A stretch of 64,000 nt of DNA from Sphingomonas faeni. GTDB taxonomy: Bacteria > Pseudomonadota > Alphaproteobacteria > Sphingomonadales > Sphingomonadaceae. Each line of letters opens with the position of its first letter. The stretch's first letter is position 1. A program made the position numbers and the translations under genes. The notes beneath the pieces were generated by a model. It made no database searches. It saw nothing but the letters and a program-made list of their open reading frames with translations, and was not told where the DNA came from. Shown one piece after another: positions 27,015 through 36,037 of this stretch. The stretch is from NCBI RefSeq assembly GCF_024273235.1, contig NZ_JANBVH010000016.1:1-64000 (forward strand), written 5' to 3'.

Positions 27015-28337
27015 TTATCCTTGATAGATCGGGAAGCGCGCGCACAGGGCCCGCACGCGGGTCCGAACGTCCGCCTCGACTTCCGGGTCCCCATGCTCGC
27101 CCTTTTTCGCCAGGCCGTCCAGCACGTCGGCGACCATGTTGCCGATCTCGCGGAACTCGGCAGGCCCGAAGCCGCGCGTCGTGCCTGCGGGCGAACCGAC
27201 GCGGATGCCGCTGGTCTTGACCGGCGGCAGCGGATCGTTGGGGATGCCGTTCTTGTTGCAGGTGATCCCCGCGCGCTCCAGCGCCTCGTCCGCATCGCGC
27301 CCGGTGATCCCGAGCGGGGTGAGGTCGATCAGCGCGAGATGCGTGTCGGTGCCGCCCGAGACGACGTCCGAGCCACGCTCCTTGAGCGTCGCCGCCAGCA
27401 CTTTCGCGTTCTCGACGACCGCGGCGATATAGCTCTTGAAATCGGGCTGCAACGCTTCGCCGAACGCGACGGCCTTCGCCGCGATCACATGCATCAGCGG
27501 CCCGCCCTGGAGGCCCGGGAACACCGCCGAGTTGAACTTCTTCGCCAGCGCCTCGTCGTTGGTCATGATCATGCCGCCGCGCGGACCGCGCAGCGTCTTG
27601 TGCGTGGTGGTCGTCACGACATGCGCATGACCGAACGGCGTCGGGTGCAGGCCGGCCGCGACGATCCCCGCGAAATGCGCCATGTCGACCATGAAATACG
27701 CACCGACCTTGTCCGCGATCGCCCGGAAGCGCGCGAAATCGATCGTCCGTGGGTAGGCCGAACCGCCCGCGATGATGAGTTTGGGCTGATGCTCGACCGC
27801 CAGCGCCTCGACCTGGTCGTAATCGATCAGGTGCGTGGTCGCGTCGACGCCGTACTGGATCGCGTTGAACCACTTGCCCGACATCGCCGGCTTCGCGCCA
27901 TGCGTCAGGTGACCGCCCGCATCCAGGCTCATGCCGAGGATCGTGTCGCCGGGCTTCACCAGCGCGAGCATCACCGCGCCGTTCGCCTGCGCGCCCGAAT
28001 GCGGCTGCACGTTGACGAACCCGCAGCCGAAGATCTGCTTGGCGCGCTCGATCGCGAGCGTCTCGACCGTGTCCGACGGCGCGCAGCCCTGGTAGTAACG
28101 CTTGCCCGGGTAGCCCTCGGCGTACTTGTTCGTGAACACCGAGCCCTGCGCCTCGAGCACCGCCTTCGACACGATGTTCTCGGACGCGATCAACTCGATC
28201 TGCGTCTGCTCGCGTTCGAGTTCGGCCTCGACGCCGGCGAACACGGCGGCATCCGCATCGGCCAGAGTGCGCGTAAAGAAGCCGTCCGGCTGGACGTCGT
28301 GGAGTTCGCGCTGAAGGGTTTCGGGCTGGGTGCTCAT
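27015..28337 (-). CDS. glyA: Serine hydroxymethyltransferase
   Basis: 440 aa from ATG 28337, which overlaps the rpiB stop (ATGA). Key parts: [44 protein letters not shown], and the PLP Lys in [16 protein letters not shown]. It interconverts serine and glycine with tetrahydrofolate and feeds one-carbon metabolism. Slightly longer at the N-terminus than E. coli GlyA. Second gene of rpiB-glyA-small protein-nrdR. Confidence 0.97.
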   Translation of the reverse strand: MSTQPETLQRELHDVQPDGFFTRTLADADAAVFAGVEAELEREQTQIELIASENIVSKAVLEAQGSVFTNKYAEGYPGKRYYQGCAPSDTVETLAIERAKQIFGCGFVNVQPHSGAQANGAVMLALVKPGDTILGMSLDAGGHLTHGAKPAMSGKWFNAIQYGVDATTHLIDYDQVEALAVEHQPKLIIAGGSAYPRTIDFARFRAIADKVGAYFMVDMAHFAGIVAAGLHPTPFGHAHVVTTTTHKTLRGPRGGMIMTNDEALAKKFNSAVFPGLQGGPLMHVIAAKAVAFGEALQPDFKSYIAAVVENAKVLAATLKERGSDVVSGGTDTHLALIDLTPLGITGRDADEALERAGITCNKNGIPNDPLPPVKTSGIRVGSPAGTTRGFGPAEFREIGNMVADVLDGLAKKGEHGDPEVEADVRTRVRALCARFPIYQG

Positions 28338-28768
28338 GCGGGGACCTTTAACTTGTCGACACGGAGTTGATGACGGCCGCCGGCAAAATCGGCGGTGAGA
28401 AACGCTTCGACGCACGCCTTGGCCATTTCCTCGCCGATCAGGCGCGCGCCCATCGCGATGGCGTTGGCGTCGTTATGCACGCGGGCGAGGCTCGCCGACA
28501 GCGGTTCGGACACGAGCGCGCAGCGGCAGGCGGGATTGCGATTGGCGGCGATCGAGATGCCGATGCCCGATCCGCACAGCGCGATGCCGCGGTCCGCGCG
28601 ACCATCAGCGATCGCCGACGCGAGCTTGTAACCATAATCGGGATAATCGACGCTGGCGGTGCCCTCGGGCCCGAGATCGAGCACGTCATGCCCCGCCTCG
28701 CGCAGCCAAGCGGCGAGCACCGCTTTCAACGAAACGGCGGCGTGATCGGACGCGATGGCGATGCGCAC
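28334..28768 (-). CDS. rpiB: Ribose-5-phosphate isomerase B
   Basis: 144 aa from GTG 28768 ([17 protein letters not shown]); the open frame extends upstream without similarity. Active-site Cys is in [16 protein letters not shown], and the second motif is [15 protein letters not shown]. It interconverts ribose 5-phosphate and ribulose 5-phosphate. RpiB-GlyA adjacency is common in alphaproteobacteria. GTG start, no ATG available. Confidence 0.94.
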   Translation of the reverse strand: MRIAIASDHAAVSLKAVLAAWLREAGHDVLDLGPEGTASVDYPDYGYKLASAIADGRADRGIALCGSGIGISIAANRNPACRCALVSEPLSASLARVHNDANAIAMGARLIGEEMAKACVEAFLTADFAGGRHQLRVDKLKVPA

Positions 28769-28855
28769 CTGGCGTGTTCCTGTGACGGGGGATCGGGTGC
28801 CCAGCCCCTTACCGGCACGGGGCCGGATTTGCCACACCTGTTCGCGAGTCTAAGT

Positions 28856-28981
28856 GATCCTACCCCGCCAGGGGGAGGTGGCTGGCGCTTGCCAGACGGA
28901 GGGGGAGGAAAGCGAAACCTCTGTTGCGTATCCTCCCCCTCCGTCACCTTCGGTGCCACCTCCCCCTTGCGGGGGAGGATC
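28856..28981. repeat. BIME-like element, family A (copy 2)
   Basis: Same orientation as copy 1: left tip ctggcgcttgccag (type 1), right tip caccttcggtg (type 2), arms gccagggggaggtggc and the mirrored gccacctcccccttgc. Lies between divergent rpiB and the lipoprotein gene, so it is in a promoter-bearing gap. Confidence 0.82.
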
Positions 28982-29020
28982 GCATGATTGATTGTCGACT
29001 TTGCCCTCAAGGAGACATCC

Positions 29021-29437
29021 ATGAAAGCCCTCACCCTGCTCGCAACCGTGGCGCTCGCCGCCTGCTCGGGCCCCGCACCCGACACCAGCAGCGACGGCAA
29101 CATGACGTCGGTGGGGTCGGTCGAGCGCAAGGCGACCGCACCGGCACCACGCGACTATGCCGGCCGCTGGGTCGGGGTGGAGGGCATGGTCCTCGATATT
29201 GCCCACGCCGGCGCGCCCGGTCACTACGACCTCACGATGCAATGGGACCTCGACCACAAGGGCAATTTCGACGGCACCGCGAACGGCAGGTCCATCACGT
29301 TCATCCGCAACGACATTCCCGAAACCCTGCGACCGACCGACGGCGATGCGACCGGACTGAAATATCTGGCGGGCAAAACCGACTGCCTCACGGTAAAGCC
29401 CGGCGAAGGCTATTGCCGCGACGGACTTAGCCGCTAG
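29021..29437 (+). CDS. Putative lipoprotein, unassigned
   Basis: 138 aa with a lipoprotein signal (MKALTLLATVALAACSG, lipobox LAAC, Cys15). The mature part has YAGRWVGVEGMVLDIAHAG and a beta-rich pattern ending CLTVKPGEGYCRDG with two Cys that may pair. Start chosen at ATG 29021 because aaggaga lies 6-8 bp upstream. It lies 10 bp before the ECF sigma gene on the same strand, so it may be co-transcribed with the sigma/anti-sigma pair. No family recognised. Confidence 0.7.
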   Translation: MKALTLLATVALAACSGPAPDTSSDGNMTSVGSVERKATAPAPRDYAGRWVGVEGMVLDIAHAGAPGHYDLTMQWDLDHKGNFDGTANGRSITFIRNDIPETLRPTDGDATGLKYLAGKTDCLTVKPGEGYCRDGLSR

Positions 29438-29447
29438 GTTCGCTGTC

Positions 29448-30017
29448 GTGACCCGAGCCTATCCAGACGCAGACGCCGCCCGCGCGCATCTCTCCGAGGT
29501 GCTGCTGCGTACCGGTCAGGAAGACCGCGACGCGTTTCGCGAGCTCTATACGCTGACCAGCGCGAAGCTTTTCGGCATCACCCATCGTATCTGCGGTAAC
29601 GCCCAAGCCGCGGAGGATGTGCTGCACGAGGTCTATCTCACAATCTGGAAACGCGCCGGTGCCTGGGAACCCGGCCGCGCGAGCCCGATAACCTGGTTGG
29701 CGACGATCGCGCGCAACCGCGCCATCGACTGGCAGCGCGCGCAGGGCGTCCGCCGTACCAGCCCGCTCGACGACGCGCCCGACATCGCCGATCCCGGCGA
29801 GGGTGCCGAAGCGACGTTGCTCGCCAGCGAATCGTCGCGCGAACTGATCGAATGCCTGAACGGCCTCGAACCGCAGCAACGCGACGCGATCCGCACTGCG
29901 TTCTTCGACGGCATCACCTATGCCGAACTCGCGATCAAACGCGCCGTGCCGCTGGGCACGATGAAGAGCTGGGTACGCCGCGGCCTCGCGCGCCTGAAGG
30001 ATTGTCTCGATGGCTGA
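29448..30017 (+). CDS. ECF sigma factor, SigK-like
   Basis: 189 aa from GTG 29448. Region 2: YTLTSAKLFGITHRICGN, AEDVLHEVYLTIWKRAGAW, PITWLATIARNRAIDW. Region 4: LEPQQRDAIRTAFFDGITYA ... PLGTMKSWVRRGLARLKDC. This is the SigK-type ECF layout paired with RskA-like anti-sigma factors. It should redirect RNA polymerase when released from its partner. It overlaps the anti-sigma gene by 8 bp. No promoter of its own regulon could be identified by eye. Confidence 0.92.
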   Translation: MTRAYPDADAARAHLSEVLLRTGQEDRDAFRELYTLTSAKLFGITHRICGNAQAAEDVLHEVYLTIWKRAGAWEPGRASPITWLATIARNRAIDWQRAQGVRRTSPLDDAPDIADPGEGAEATLLASESSRELIECLNGLEPQQRDAIRTAFFDGITYAELAIKRAVPLGTMKSWVRRGLARLKDCLDG

Positions 30018-30762
30018 TCCGACCATCGATACCGACCTCCCCGAAGACGTCACCGCCGCCGAACTCGCCCTCGGGCTGCTCGAAGGCGAGGAGCGCAGCG
30101 TTGTGCTACGCCGCGTGCTCGCCGAGCCCGGTTTCGCCGCGCAGGTCGAATGGTGGCGATCGCGGCTGGCCGTGTTGTTCGACCTGTGGCCCGAACGCGC
30201 CGCGCCGTCTCACATCGCCGCGCGGATCGAAGCGAGCCTCGATGGCGTGGCGACCGGCACGGCGACGAACGTCACGGCGGCGATCGGCACGGCGGGACCT
30301 GCCAAGGTCAGCCGTTTCCCGTGGCCGGCGCTTGCCGCCTTCACCAGCGCGATCGCGGCGTGCCTGCTGCTGTTCGTCATGCTCCGTCCCGAGCCGACCG
30401 TGCCGGTATCGCAACCGACCCCGGTTTCCCGGCCGACCAGCGTGCTCGTCGCGATGCTCGGCGATGCGAAGTCGCCCGTAGCTGCTGTCTATGATCCCGC
30501 CAACGGCGCGCTCCGCGTCGCGGCAGGCCCTGGCGTTCCGCACGCGCACGTCGCGGAGCTTTGGGTGATCGGCGGCGACGGCGTACCGCATTCGCTCGGC
30601 CTGCTCTCCGCCCAGCCGACCTCGCTCGCACCGAAGGGCGTCGACCGCGGTCGCATCGCCCCGGGCGCCACGCTTGCGATCTCGGTCGAACCCCGCGGCG
30701 GCTCGCCGACCGGCCTGCCGACCGGACCGGTCGTCGCCACCGGTGTCGTCGCGCGCGTCTGA
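30010..30762 (+). CDS. RskA-like anti-sigma factor
   Basis: 250 aa. Cytoplasmic N-terminus with AAELALGLLEGEER and EWWRSRLAVLFDLWPE, one membrane helix (about 103-124, PWPALAAFTSAIAACLLLFV) and a periplasmic RskA-type domain with HVAELWVIGGDGVPHSLGLL and ISVEPRGGSPTGLPTGPV. It should hold the preceding sigma factor at the membrane until regulated proteolysis or redox change frees it. I see no Cys pair in the N-terminal part, so a redox switch there is not supported. Confidence 0.9.
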   Translation: MADPTIDTDLPEDVTAAELALGLLEGEERSVVLRRVLAEPGFAAQVEWWRSRLAVLFDLWPERAAPSHIAARIEASLDGVATGTATNVTAAIGTAGPAKVSRFPWPALAAFTSAIAACLLLFVMLRPEPTVPVSQPTPVSRPTSVLVAMLGDAKSPVAAVYDPANGALRVAAGPGVPHAHVAELWVIGGDGVPHSLGLLSAQPTSLAPKGVDRGRIAPGATLAISVEPRGGSPTGLPTGPVVATGVVARV

Positions 30763-31238
30763 TGACCGCGCGACCGCCGTATGGTGAGCCCGCGACCGGC
30801 GGCATCCCGCCGATCGCGCGGCTGCTGGGGCTGAGCGGGCTTCTCCCGCAACTGGCCGCAGTCGCGCTGTTGCTGAGCGGCGATCCGCAAAGCCGCTATT
30901 CCGCGCTGGCGATCGCCTACGCCTATGCCGCGCTGATCCTGAGCTTTCTTGGCGGCCTCTGGTGGGGTCTCGCCGCGCGCAGCGACTCACCGCCCCGCTG
31001 GCTCTGGTTCGCGAGCGTCGCCCCCTCGCTGATCGCGCTGGCGACCGCCTGGCCCTGGATGGTCGGTCTGCGCTGGCCCGGCCCTTCGCTGGTGGTGCTT
31101 GGGGTGAGCCTGATCGCCGCACTGCTTGTCGACCGCGCCCTCGTCCGCGCTGGCATCGCCCCACCCGGCTGGATGGCGCTGCGCGTGCCTTTGTCCCTTG
31201 GCCTCGGCATCCTGACGATGCTAGCTGCCGCGCTTTAG
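30762..31238 (+). CDS. DUF3429 membrane protein
   Basis: 158 aa, about five hydrophobic segments. LLGLSGLLPQLAAVALLL and YAYAALILSFLGGLWWGLA match the DUF3429 pattern. Its role is unknown. The ATG overlaps the anti-sigma stop (TGATG), so it is the last gene of the sigma/anti-sigma operon or a coupled passenger. Confidence 0.82.
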   Translation: MTARPPYGEPATGGIPPIARLLGLSGLLPQLAAVALLLSGDPQSRYSALAIAYAYAALILSFLGGLWWGLAARSDSPPRWLWFASVAPSLIALATAWPWMVGLRWPGPSLVVLGVSLIAALLVDRALVRAGIAPPGWMALRVPLSLGLGILTMLAAAL

Positions 31239-31289
31239 CGATTGGCTGGGCGACTCGTAGGAGCGTCGGATTCGTGGTACGACTCGGCC

Positions 31290-31847
31290 ATGAATAAATC
31301 CGCCGTTATTCTCCGCACCGATCAGCAGACCAGGGCGCGTTTTACGACCGCCGAGTTCCTGCGCATGGGTGAGTCCGGCGCGTTCGACGACATCAAGGTC
31401 GAACTGGTCGATGGGGAACTCGAACGGATGAACCCGCCTTTGACCGCACATGCCGCACGCCAGATGCAGATTGGCATCCGTCTTTCGCGCCTGCTACCCG
31501 AAGCTCGGATTATGGGCGAAATTGGCGTCGATCTCGGCAACGACACCGTGCTCGGCTGTGACGTTGCCGTGTTGCGCGAACCAGCCGAGGGTAATTGCCT
31601 GCTTATCGCCGACGCATTCTTACTCGTCATCGAAGTCGCGGAGACGTCCGTCGCTCGCGACACGACGATGAAGCGCTTCGCCTATGCCGGCGGCGGCATC
31701 CCCAACTACTGGGTTGTCGACGGCAACCGCTCAATCGTCCATGTCTACGCCGAACCCGTGGAAGGCGATTACACGCGGTTCCATTCGGTGGGGTTCGGCG
31801 AACCTCTCGCCGTTCCCGGTACTGACGGAACCATCACGATCGACTGA
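31290..31847 (+). CDS. Uma2/DUF820 family protein (PD-(D/E)XK nuclease fold)
   Basis: 185 aa from ATG 31290. Uma2 features: TTAEFLRMGESGAFDD, KVELVDGELERMNPP, LGCDVAVLRE and LVIEVAETSVARDTTMKRF, giving the D...ExE-like core with trailing Lys, then GGIPNYWVVDGNRSIVHVY. The family is thought to be restriction-endonuclease-like, but cellular roles are unknown and it usually expands in cyanobacteria and actinobacteria. A lone copy here, 51 bp after DUF3429 and convergent with hemA. Confidence 0.87.
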   Translation: MNKSAVILRTDQQTRARFTTAEFLRMGESGAFDDIKVELVDGELERMNPPLTAHAARQMQIGIRLSRLLPEARIMGEIGVDLGNDTVLGCDVAVLREPAEGNCLLIADAFLLVIEVAETSVARDTTMKRFAYAGGGIPNYWVVDGNRSIVHVYAEPVEGDYTRFHSVGFGEPLAVPGTDGTITID

Positions 31848-31877
31848 AATAGGCTCGCCTGTCGCGCGCGCCTGACC

Positions 31878-33152
31878 TCAGGCGGCCTTGCGCAAATCCA
31901 GCCGGCTCCAGATCTCTACCAGCGCATCGGTCAGTTCGCGCATCATCGCCTCGGTATGCGCAGGGCCCGGCGTGAACCGCAGCCGCTCGGTGCCGCGCGG
32001 CACGGTCGGGTAATTGATCGGCTGCACGTACACACCGTATTCGGCGAGCAGCACGTCGCTGATCTTCTTCGCCTTCACCGGATCGCCGACCATCAGCGGC
32101 ACGATATGCGTATCGCCGATCATCACCGGCAGCCCGGCGTCCTTCAGCATCGCCTTGAGCATCGCCGCCGACGCCTGCTGCCCCTCGCGCTCGACGCTCG
32201 AGCTTTTCAGATGCCGCACGCTCGCCAGCACGCCCGCGACCAGCACCGGCGACAGCGAGGTCGTGAAGATGAATCCCGGCGCATAGCTGCGGATCACGTC
32301 GACGATCGTGCGATCGGCAGCGATATAGCCCCCCATCACGCCGAACGCCTTGCCGAGCGTCCCCTCGAGGATCGTGATCCGGTGCGCGACCTCGTCTCGC
32401 TCCGAGATGCCGCCGCCACGCGCGCCGTACATCCCGACCGCATGGACTTCGTCGCAATAGGTCAGTGCGTTGTACCGGTCGGCGAGATCGCACACCGCGG
32501 AGATCGGCGCGATGTCGCCCTCCATCGAATACACGCTCTCGAACGCGATCAGCTTCGGCGCGGCAGGATCCTCCGCGGCCAGCAACTCTTCGAGGTGCGC
32601 GAGGTCGTTGTGGCGGAATACCCGCTTCTCGCAGCCCGAATTGCGAATCCCCGCGATCATCGACGCGTGGTTCAGCTCGTCCGAAAAGATGATGCAGCCC
32701 GGCAGCACCTTCGCCAAGGTCGCCAGAGTCGCCTCGTTCGAGACATAGCCGCTGGTGAACAGCAGAGCCGCTTCCTTGCCGTGCAGATCGGCGAGTTCGC
32801 CCTCAAGGTCGACATGGTAATGCGTGTTGCCGCCGATGTTGCGCGTGCCGCCGGACCCTGCGCCGACGTCGTGCAGCGCTTCCTCCATCGCCGCGATCAC
32901 CTTCGGATGTTGCCCCATTGCGAGGTAATCGTTCGAGCACCAGACCGTGATCGGCTTCGGCCCGTTATGCCCCGCGAAACAGCGCGCGTTGGGGAACGCA
33001 CCCTTGTTGCGGAGGATGTCGATGAACACGCGGTAACGCCCTTCGGCATGCAACCGGTCGATCGCCTGCGTGAACACGCGCGAATAATCGACTCGCGGAC
33101 CACTAATGCCGTCCGTTGCCGTTTTGCCGTCGATAATCATGGCCTTGGGCAC
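31878..33152 (-). CDS. hemA: 5-aminolevulinate synthase
   Basis: 424 aa from GTG 33152, favoured by gagg 4 bp upstream; ATG 33140 ([11 protein letters not shown], 420 aa) is the alternative. ALAS core begins [18 protein letters not shown]. Other motifs: [45 protein letters not shown] and PLP Lys268 in [13 protein letters not shown]. It joins succinyl-CoA and glycine to 5-aminolevulinate, the first heme step in alphaproteobacteria. The GTG shares one base with the stop of a short upstream ORF. Confidence 0.95.
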   Translation of the reverse strand: MPKAMIIDGKTATDGISGPRVDYSRVFTQAIDRLHAEGRYRVFIDILRNKGAFPNARCFAGHNGPKPITVWCSNDYLAMGQHPKVIAAMEEALHDVGAGSGGTRNIGGNTHYHVDLEGELADLHGKEAALLFTSGYVSNEATLATLAKVLPGCIIFSDELNHASMIAGIRNSGCEKRVFRHNDLAHLEELLAAEDPAAPKLIAFESVYSMEGDIAPISAVCDLADRYNALTYCDEVHAVGMYGARGGGISERDEVAHRITILEGTLGKAFGVMGGYIAADRTIVDVIRSYAPGFIFTTSLSPVLVAGVLASVRHLKSSSVEREGQQASAAMLKAMLKDAGLPVMIGDTHIVPLMVGDPVKAKKISDVLLAEYGVYVQPINYPTVPRGTERLRFTPGPAHTEAMMRELTDALVEIWSRLDLRKAA

Positions 33153-33226
33153 TACGCCTCACTTTCACTCAGTTCCAGCGTAATACCGCTCTTACGGTGA
33201 TCGCTTTCCTCGTCCTGGCAGCACAT
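33152..33226 (-). CDS. Candidate 24-codon leader ORF of hemA
   Basis: Short frame [20 protein letters not shown]..., 24 aa from ATG 33226 (26 from GTG 33232). Its TAG shares a base with the hemA GTG (TAGTG). It starts with a Cys pair and is charged. No clear ribosome site is visible before it. It could be a regulatory upstream ORF or chance. Confidence 0.3.
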   Translation of the reverse strand: MCCQDEESDHRKSGITLELSESEA

Positions 33227-33276
33227 TGCCACGATGCGCCCGCGAAGCAAGGTGCCACATTGTCCCAGGTTAACGC

Positions 33277-34065
33277 CTAAAGCTGCTCGATCCGCGCGAA
33301 TCCTCGCGCCGCCAACGCGCGTCCCAGCGCGCATTCGTCGTCGCCCAACCGGGTGAAGACGGAGATTCCCTCGCCCGCGCCCGACCAGGATTCGCCCTGC
33401 ATCAGGTGAACGATCCGCCGCGCGATCCCGGGGCCGCCGTCGACGAACCGCACGCCGGGCGCCGCCGTCGCCAGTTCCGCTTCGACCAGCGGAAAATGCG
33501 TGCAGGCGTTGACGATCACGTCGATACGCTCGCCGCCGGTTTGGGAGAACAGCCCGTCGAGCACCGCCGTATAGCGCTCCGGCGAAACCGCCCGCCCATG
33601 CAGCTTGGCCTCCGCCATCTCGACCAACGCCGCCGAACCGTAGCGCAGCACCGTGCAATCGCCCGCAAACTTCGCGGCGAGATCATCGACATAGGCCTGC
33701 CGCACGGTCGCCTCGGTCCCCAACACGCCGATCGTACGCGTCTTCGACAGCAGCGCGGCAGGCTTGATCGCCGGCACCGTCCCGACCACCGGCAGGTCGA
33801 GCGCGGCGCGCACCACCGGTAGCGCGATCGTCGAGGCGGTATTGCACGCGATCACGATCAGCCGCGGCCGATACCGCTCCGCCAGCCGCCCCAGCAACAC
33901 CGGCACCCGCGCCGCGATCTCCGCCTCGCTCTTTGTCCCATACGGAAACCCGGCCGAGTCGGCGGCGTAGACGAACGGCGCATCCGGAAGCGCCGCGCGC
34001 GCCGGACCGACGATCGACAGCCCGCCGACGCCGGAATCGAAGAACAGGATAGGGCGCGTGTCCAT
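33277..34065 (-). CDS. murI: Glutamate racemase
   Basis: 262 aa. Catalytic Cys pair: Cys74 in VIACNTASTIAL and the second in VNACTHFPLVE. N-terminal FFDSGVGGLSIV and ADSAGFPYGTKSEAEI are family signatures. It makes D-glutamate for peptidoglycan. The gene is followed by 124 bp then hemA on the same strand; the short hemA leader ORF lies in this gap. Confidence 0.95.
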   Translation of the reverse strand: MDTRPILFFDSGVGGLSIVGPARAALPDAPFVYAADSAGFPYGTKSEAEIAARVPVLLGRLAERYRPRLIVIACNTASTIALPVVRAALDLPVVGTVPAIKPAALLSKTRTIGVLGTEATVRQAYVDDLAAKFAGDCTVLRYGSAALVEMAEAKLHGRAVSPERYTAVLDGLFSQTGGERIDVIVNACTHFPLVEAELATAAPGVRFVDGGPGIARRIVHLMQGESWSGAGEGISVFTRLGDDECALGRALAARGFARIEQL

Positions 34066-34112
34066 GTCCGGCCTTTAGGACGAACTGCCCCCCGTAAACC
34101 AGAGCGACATAT

Positions 34113-34221
34113 CCCCCCTCCCTGGAAGGGAGGGGTCGGGGGTGGGTCGGTTTCCGCATGTTCAGACGGTCGCAGCACGAGCGGGCCTACCCACCCCCAG
34201 CCCCTCCCTTCCAGGGAGGGG
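34113..34221. repeat. Composite palindrome, family B (copy 3)
   Basis: Left hairpin ccctccctggaagggagggg and right hairpin cccctcccttccagggaggg flank gggggtgggtcgg / ctacccacccccag arms. Lies between divergent murI and plsY, in the 270-bp gap 34066-34335. Confidence 0.8.
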
Positions 34222-34335
34222 AGCGCGTCGACCGTGGGTCCAAGCGCCCGCGTCTCATCAAACTGTCCCTTAAACTCACGCCATTTGCCGTCCGCCCCGC
34301 GTCGTTTATAAGCACCGCCAGAACGGGGGACATAC

Positions 34336-34953
34336 TTGCAGACGGAAATTCTCTGGGTCGCGCCCACGCTATCGCTCGTGCTCAGCTATCTGCTCGGCTC
34401 GATCCCGTTCGGCGTCATCCTCACGCGGCTCGGCGGCGCGGGCGATCTGCGGACGATAGGCTCGGGGAACATCGGCGCGACCAACGTCCTGCGCACCGGG
34501 CGGAAGGGTCTCGCCGCCGCCACGTTGCTGCTCGACATGGCCAAGGGCGCGGTCGCCGTCCTGCTGGTCGCGCACCTGTTCCCCGGCAATGCGCTCCTGG
34601 CAGCCGCCGCTGCGTTCATCGGCCATTGCTACCCGATCTGGCTGAAGTTCAAGGGCGGCAAGGGCGTCGCCACCCTCATGGGCATCGTCGTCGCGCTCCA
34701 TTGGCCGCTCGGGCTGGTCTATGCGGTCGTCTGGCTGGGCCTGCTCGCGGGGCTGCGCATCTCTTCGGTCGCGGGCATGGCCGCCGCACTCAGCGCGCCG
34801 TTCGCCGCCGCCTTGTTCGGCCGCTTCGACCTCGTCCTGCTGCTGCTCGCACTCGCGCTGATCGTCTTCTGGAAACACCGCGAGAACGTCGAGCGCCTGT
34901 TCTCCGGCACCGAACCGCGCATCGGCCGCTCAAAACGACCACCGGGTGACTGA
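34336..34953 (+). CDS. plsY: Acyl-phosphate:glycerol-3-phosphate acyltransferase PlsY
   Basis: 205 aa from TTG 34336, with gggga 6-7 bp upstream; no better ATG nearby. Motifs: SYLLGSIPFGVIL (motif 1), TIGSGNIGATNVLRTG (motif 2), HCYPIWLKFKGGKGVAT (motif 3). Five membrane helices. It makes lysophosphatidic acid in phospholipid synthesis. Overlaps dprA by 8 bp; plsY-dprA pairing is common in alphaproteobacteria. Confidence 0.94.
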   Translation: MQTEILWVAPTLSLVLSYLLGSIPFGVILTRLGGAGDLRTIGSGNIGATNVLRTGRKGLAAATLLLDMAKGAVAVLLVAHLFPGNALLAAAAAFIGHCYPIWLKFKGGKGVATLMGIVVALHWPLGLVYAVVWLGLLAGLRISSVAGMAAALSAPFAAALFGRFDLVLLLLALALIVFWKHRENVERLFSGTEPRIGRSKRPPGD

Positions 34954-36037
34954 CCCGACGGTCTCACGTCTTCGGCTCATCCGCACGACCGGGATCGGAC
35001 CGGTCACCTATCGCCAGCTCATCGCCCGCTTCGGCAGCGCGGACGCCGCGATCGACGCGCTCCCCATGCTCGCCCAACGCGGTGGCGGCCGCAGCCCCCG
35101 GATCGCCGACGCCGCGTTGGCCGAACGCGAGATCGCCGCCACCGCGAAGCTCGGCGCGCGCTATCTCTTCCTCGACGACCCGGACTATCCCCGCCTGCTC
35201 GCCGAGATCGAGACCGCACCCCCTGCGCTCATCCTCCGCGGCGACATCGCCCACGCCAGCCGCCCCTGCATCGCAATGGTCGGCGCACGCAACGCCTCCG
35301 CCGCCGCCTGCCGCTTCGCCCGCCAGCTCGCGCTGCAACTCGCCGAGGAAGGCACGACGGTCGTCTCAGGCCTCGCCCGCGGGATCGACACAGCGGCGCA
35401 TATCGGCGCGCTCGGCGCAGGCTCCACCGGCGCCACGATCGGCGTCATCGCCAGCGGCATCGACATCGCCTACCCGCCCGACAACACCGCGCTCCAGGAA
35501 CGCATCGCCACCGAAGGCCTCCTGCTAGCCGAACAGCCCCCCGGCACCGAGCCCAAGGCGCGCAACTTCCCCTCGCGCAACCGCATCATCGCCGGCCTCG
35601 CGATCGGCACCGTGGTGGTCGAAGCCGTCCCAAAGTCAGGCTCGCTGATCACCGCGCGCCTCGCCAACGAATCCGGCCGCGAAGTCATGGCCGTCCCCGG
35701 CAGCCCGCTCGATCCCCGCGCGCAAGGCTGCAATCTGCTGATCCGCGAAGGCGCCACGCTGGTGCAATCCGCCGCCGACATCCTCGAACAGATCCGCCCA
35801 TTCGACCCGCGCTCCGTGCGCTCCCCGATCGACGCCTACGCCGCGTCGCCGCCCGAGGACGCAACCGACACCGACCGCCAGAGGATCGCCGACCTGCTCG
35901 GTCCCGTCCCCGTCGCGATCGACGAACTCATCCGCCAGTCGCATCTGAGCCCGTCGGTCGTCCACACGGTGTTGCTCGAACTCGAACTCGGCGGCCGGCT
36001 GGAGCGCCACGCCGGCGGCCGTGCGAGCATGCTCTAG
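34946..36037 (+). CDS. dprA: DNA processing protein DprA (Smf)
   Basis: 363 aa from GTG 34946. N-terminal SAM-like part, then the Rossmann-like core: MVGARNASAAACRFARQLA, VVSGLARGIDTAAHIGAL, FPSRNRIIAGLAIGTVVVEA, SGSLITARLANESGREVMAV. A winged-helix DML1-like C-terminus ends LLELELGGRLERHAGGRASM. It loads RecA on incoming single-stranded DNA in transformation. Upstream plsY overlaps by 8 bp; topA follows on the same strand after a 736-bp gap, a common order. Confidence 0.95.
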   Translation: MTDPTVSRLRLIRTTGIGPVTYRQLIARFGSADAAIDALPMLAQRGGGRSPRIADAALAEREIAATAKLGARYLFLDDPDYPRLLAEIETAPPALILRGDIAHASRPCIAMVGARNASAAACRFARQLALQLAEEGTTVVSGLARGIDTAAHIGALGAGSTGATIGVIASGIDIAYPPDNTALQERIATEGLLLAEQPPGTEPKARNFPSRNRIIAGLAIGTVVVEAVPKSGSLITARLANESGREVMAVPGSPLDPRAQGCNLLIREGATLVQSAADILEQIRPFDPRSVRSPIDAYAASPPEDATDTDRQRIADLLGPVPVAIDELIRQSHLSPSVVHTVLLELELGGRLERHAGGRASML

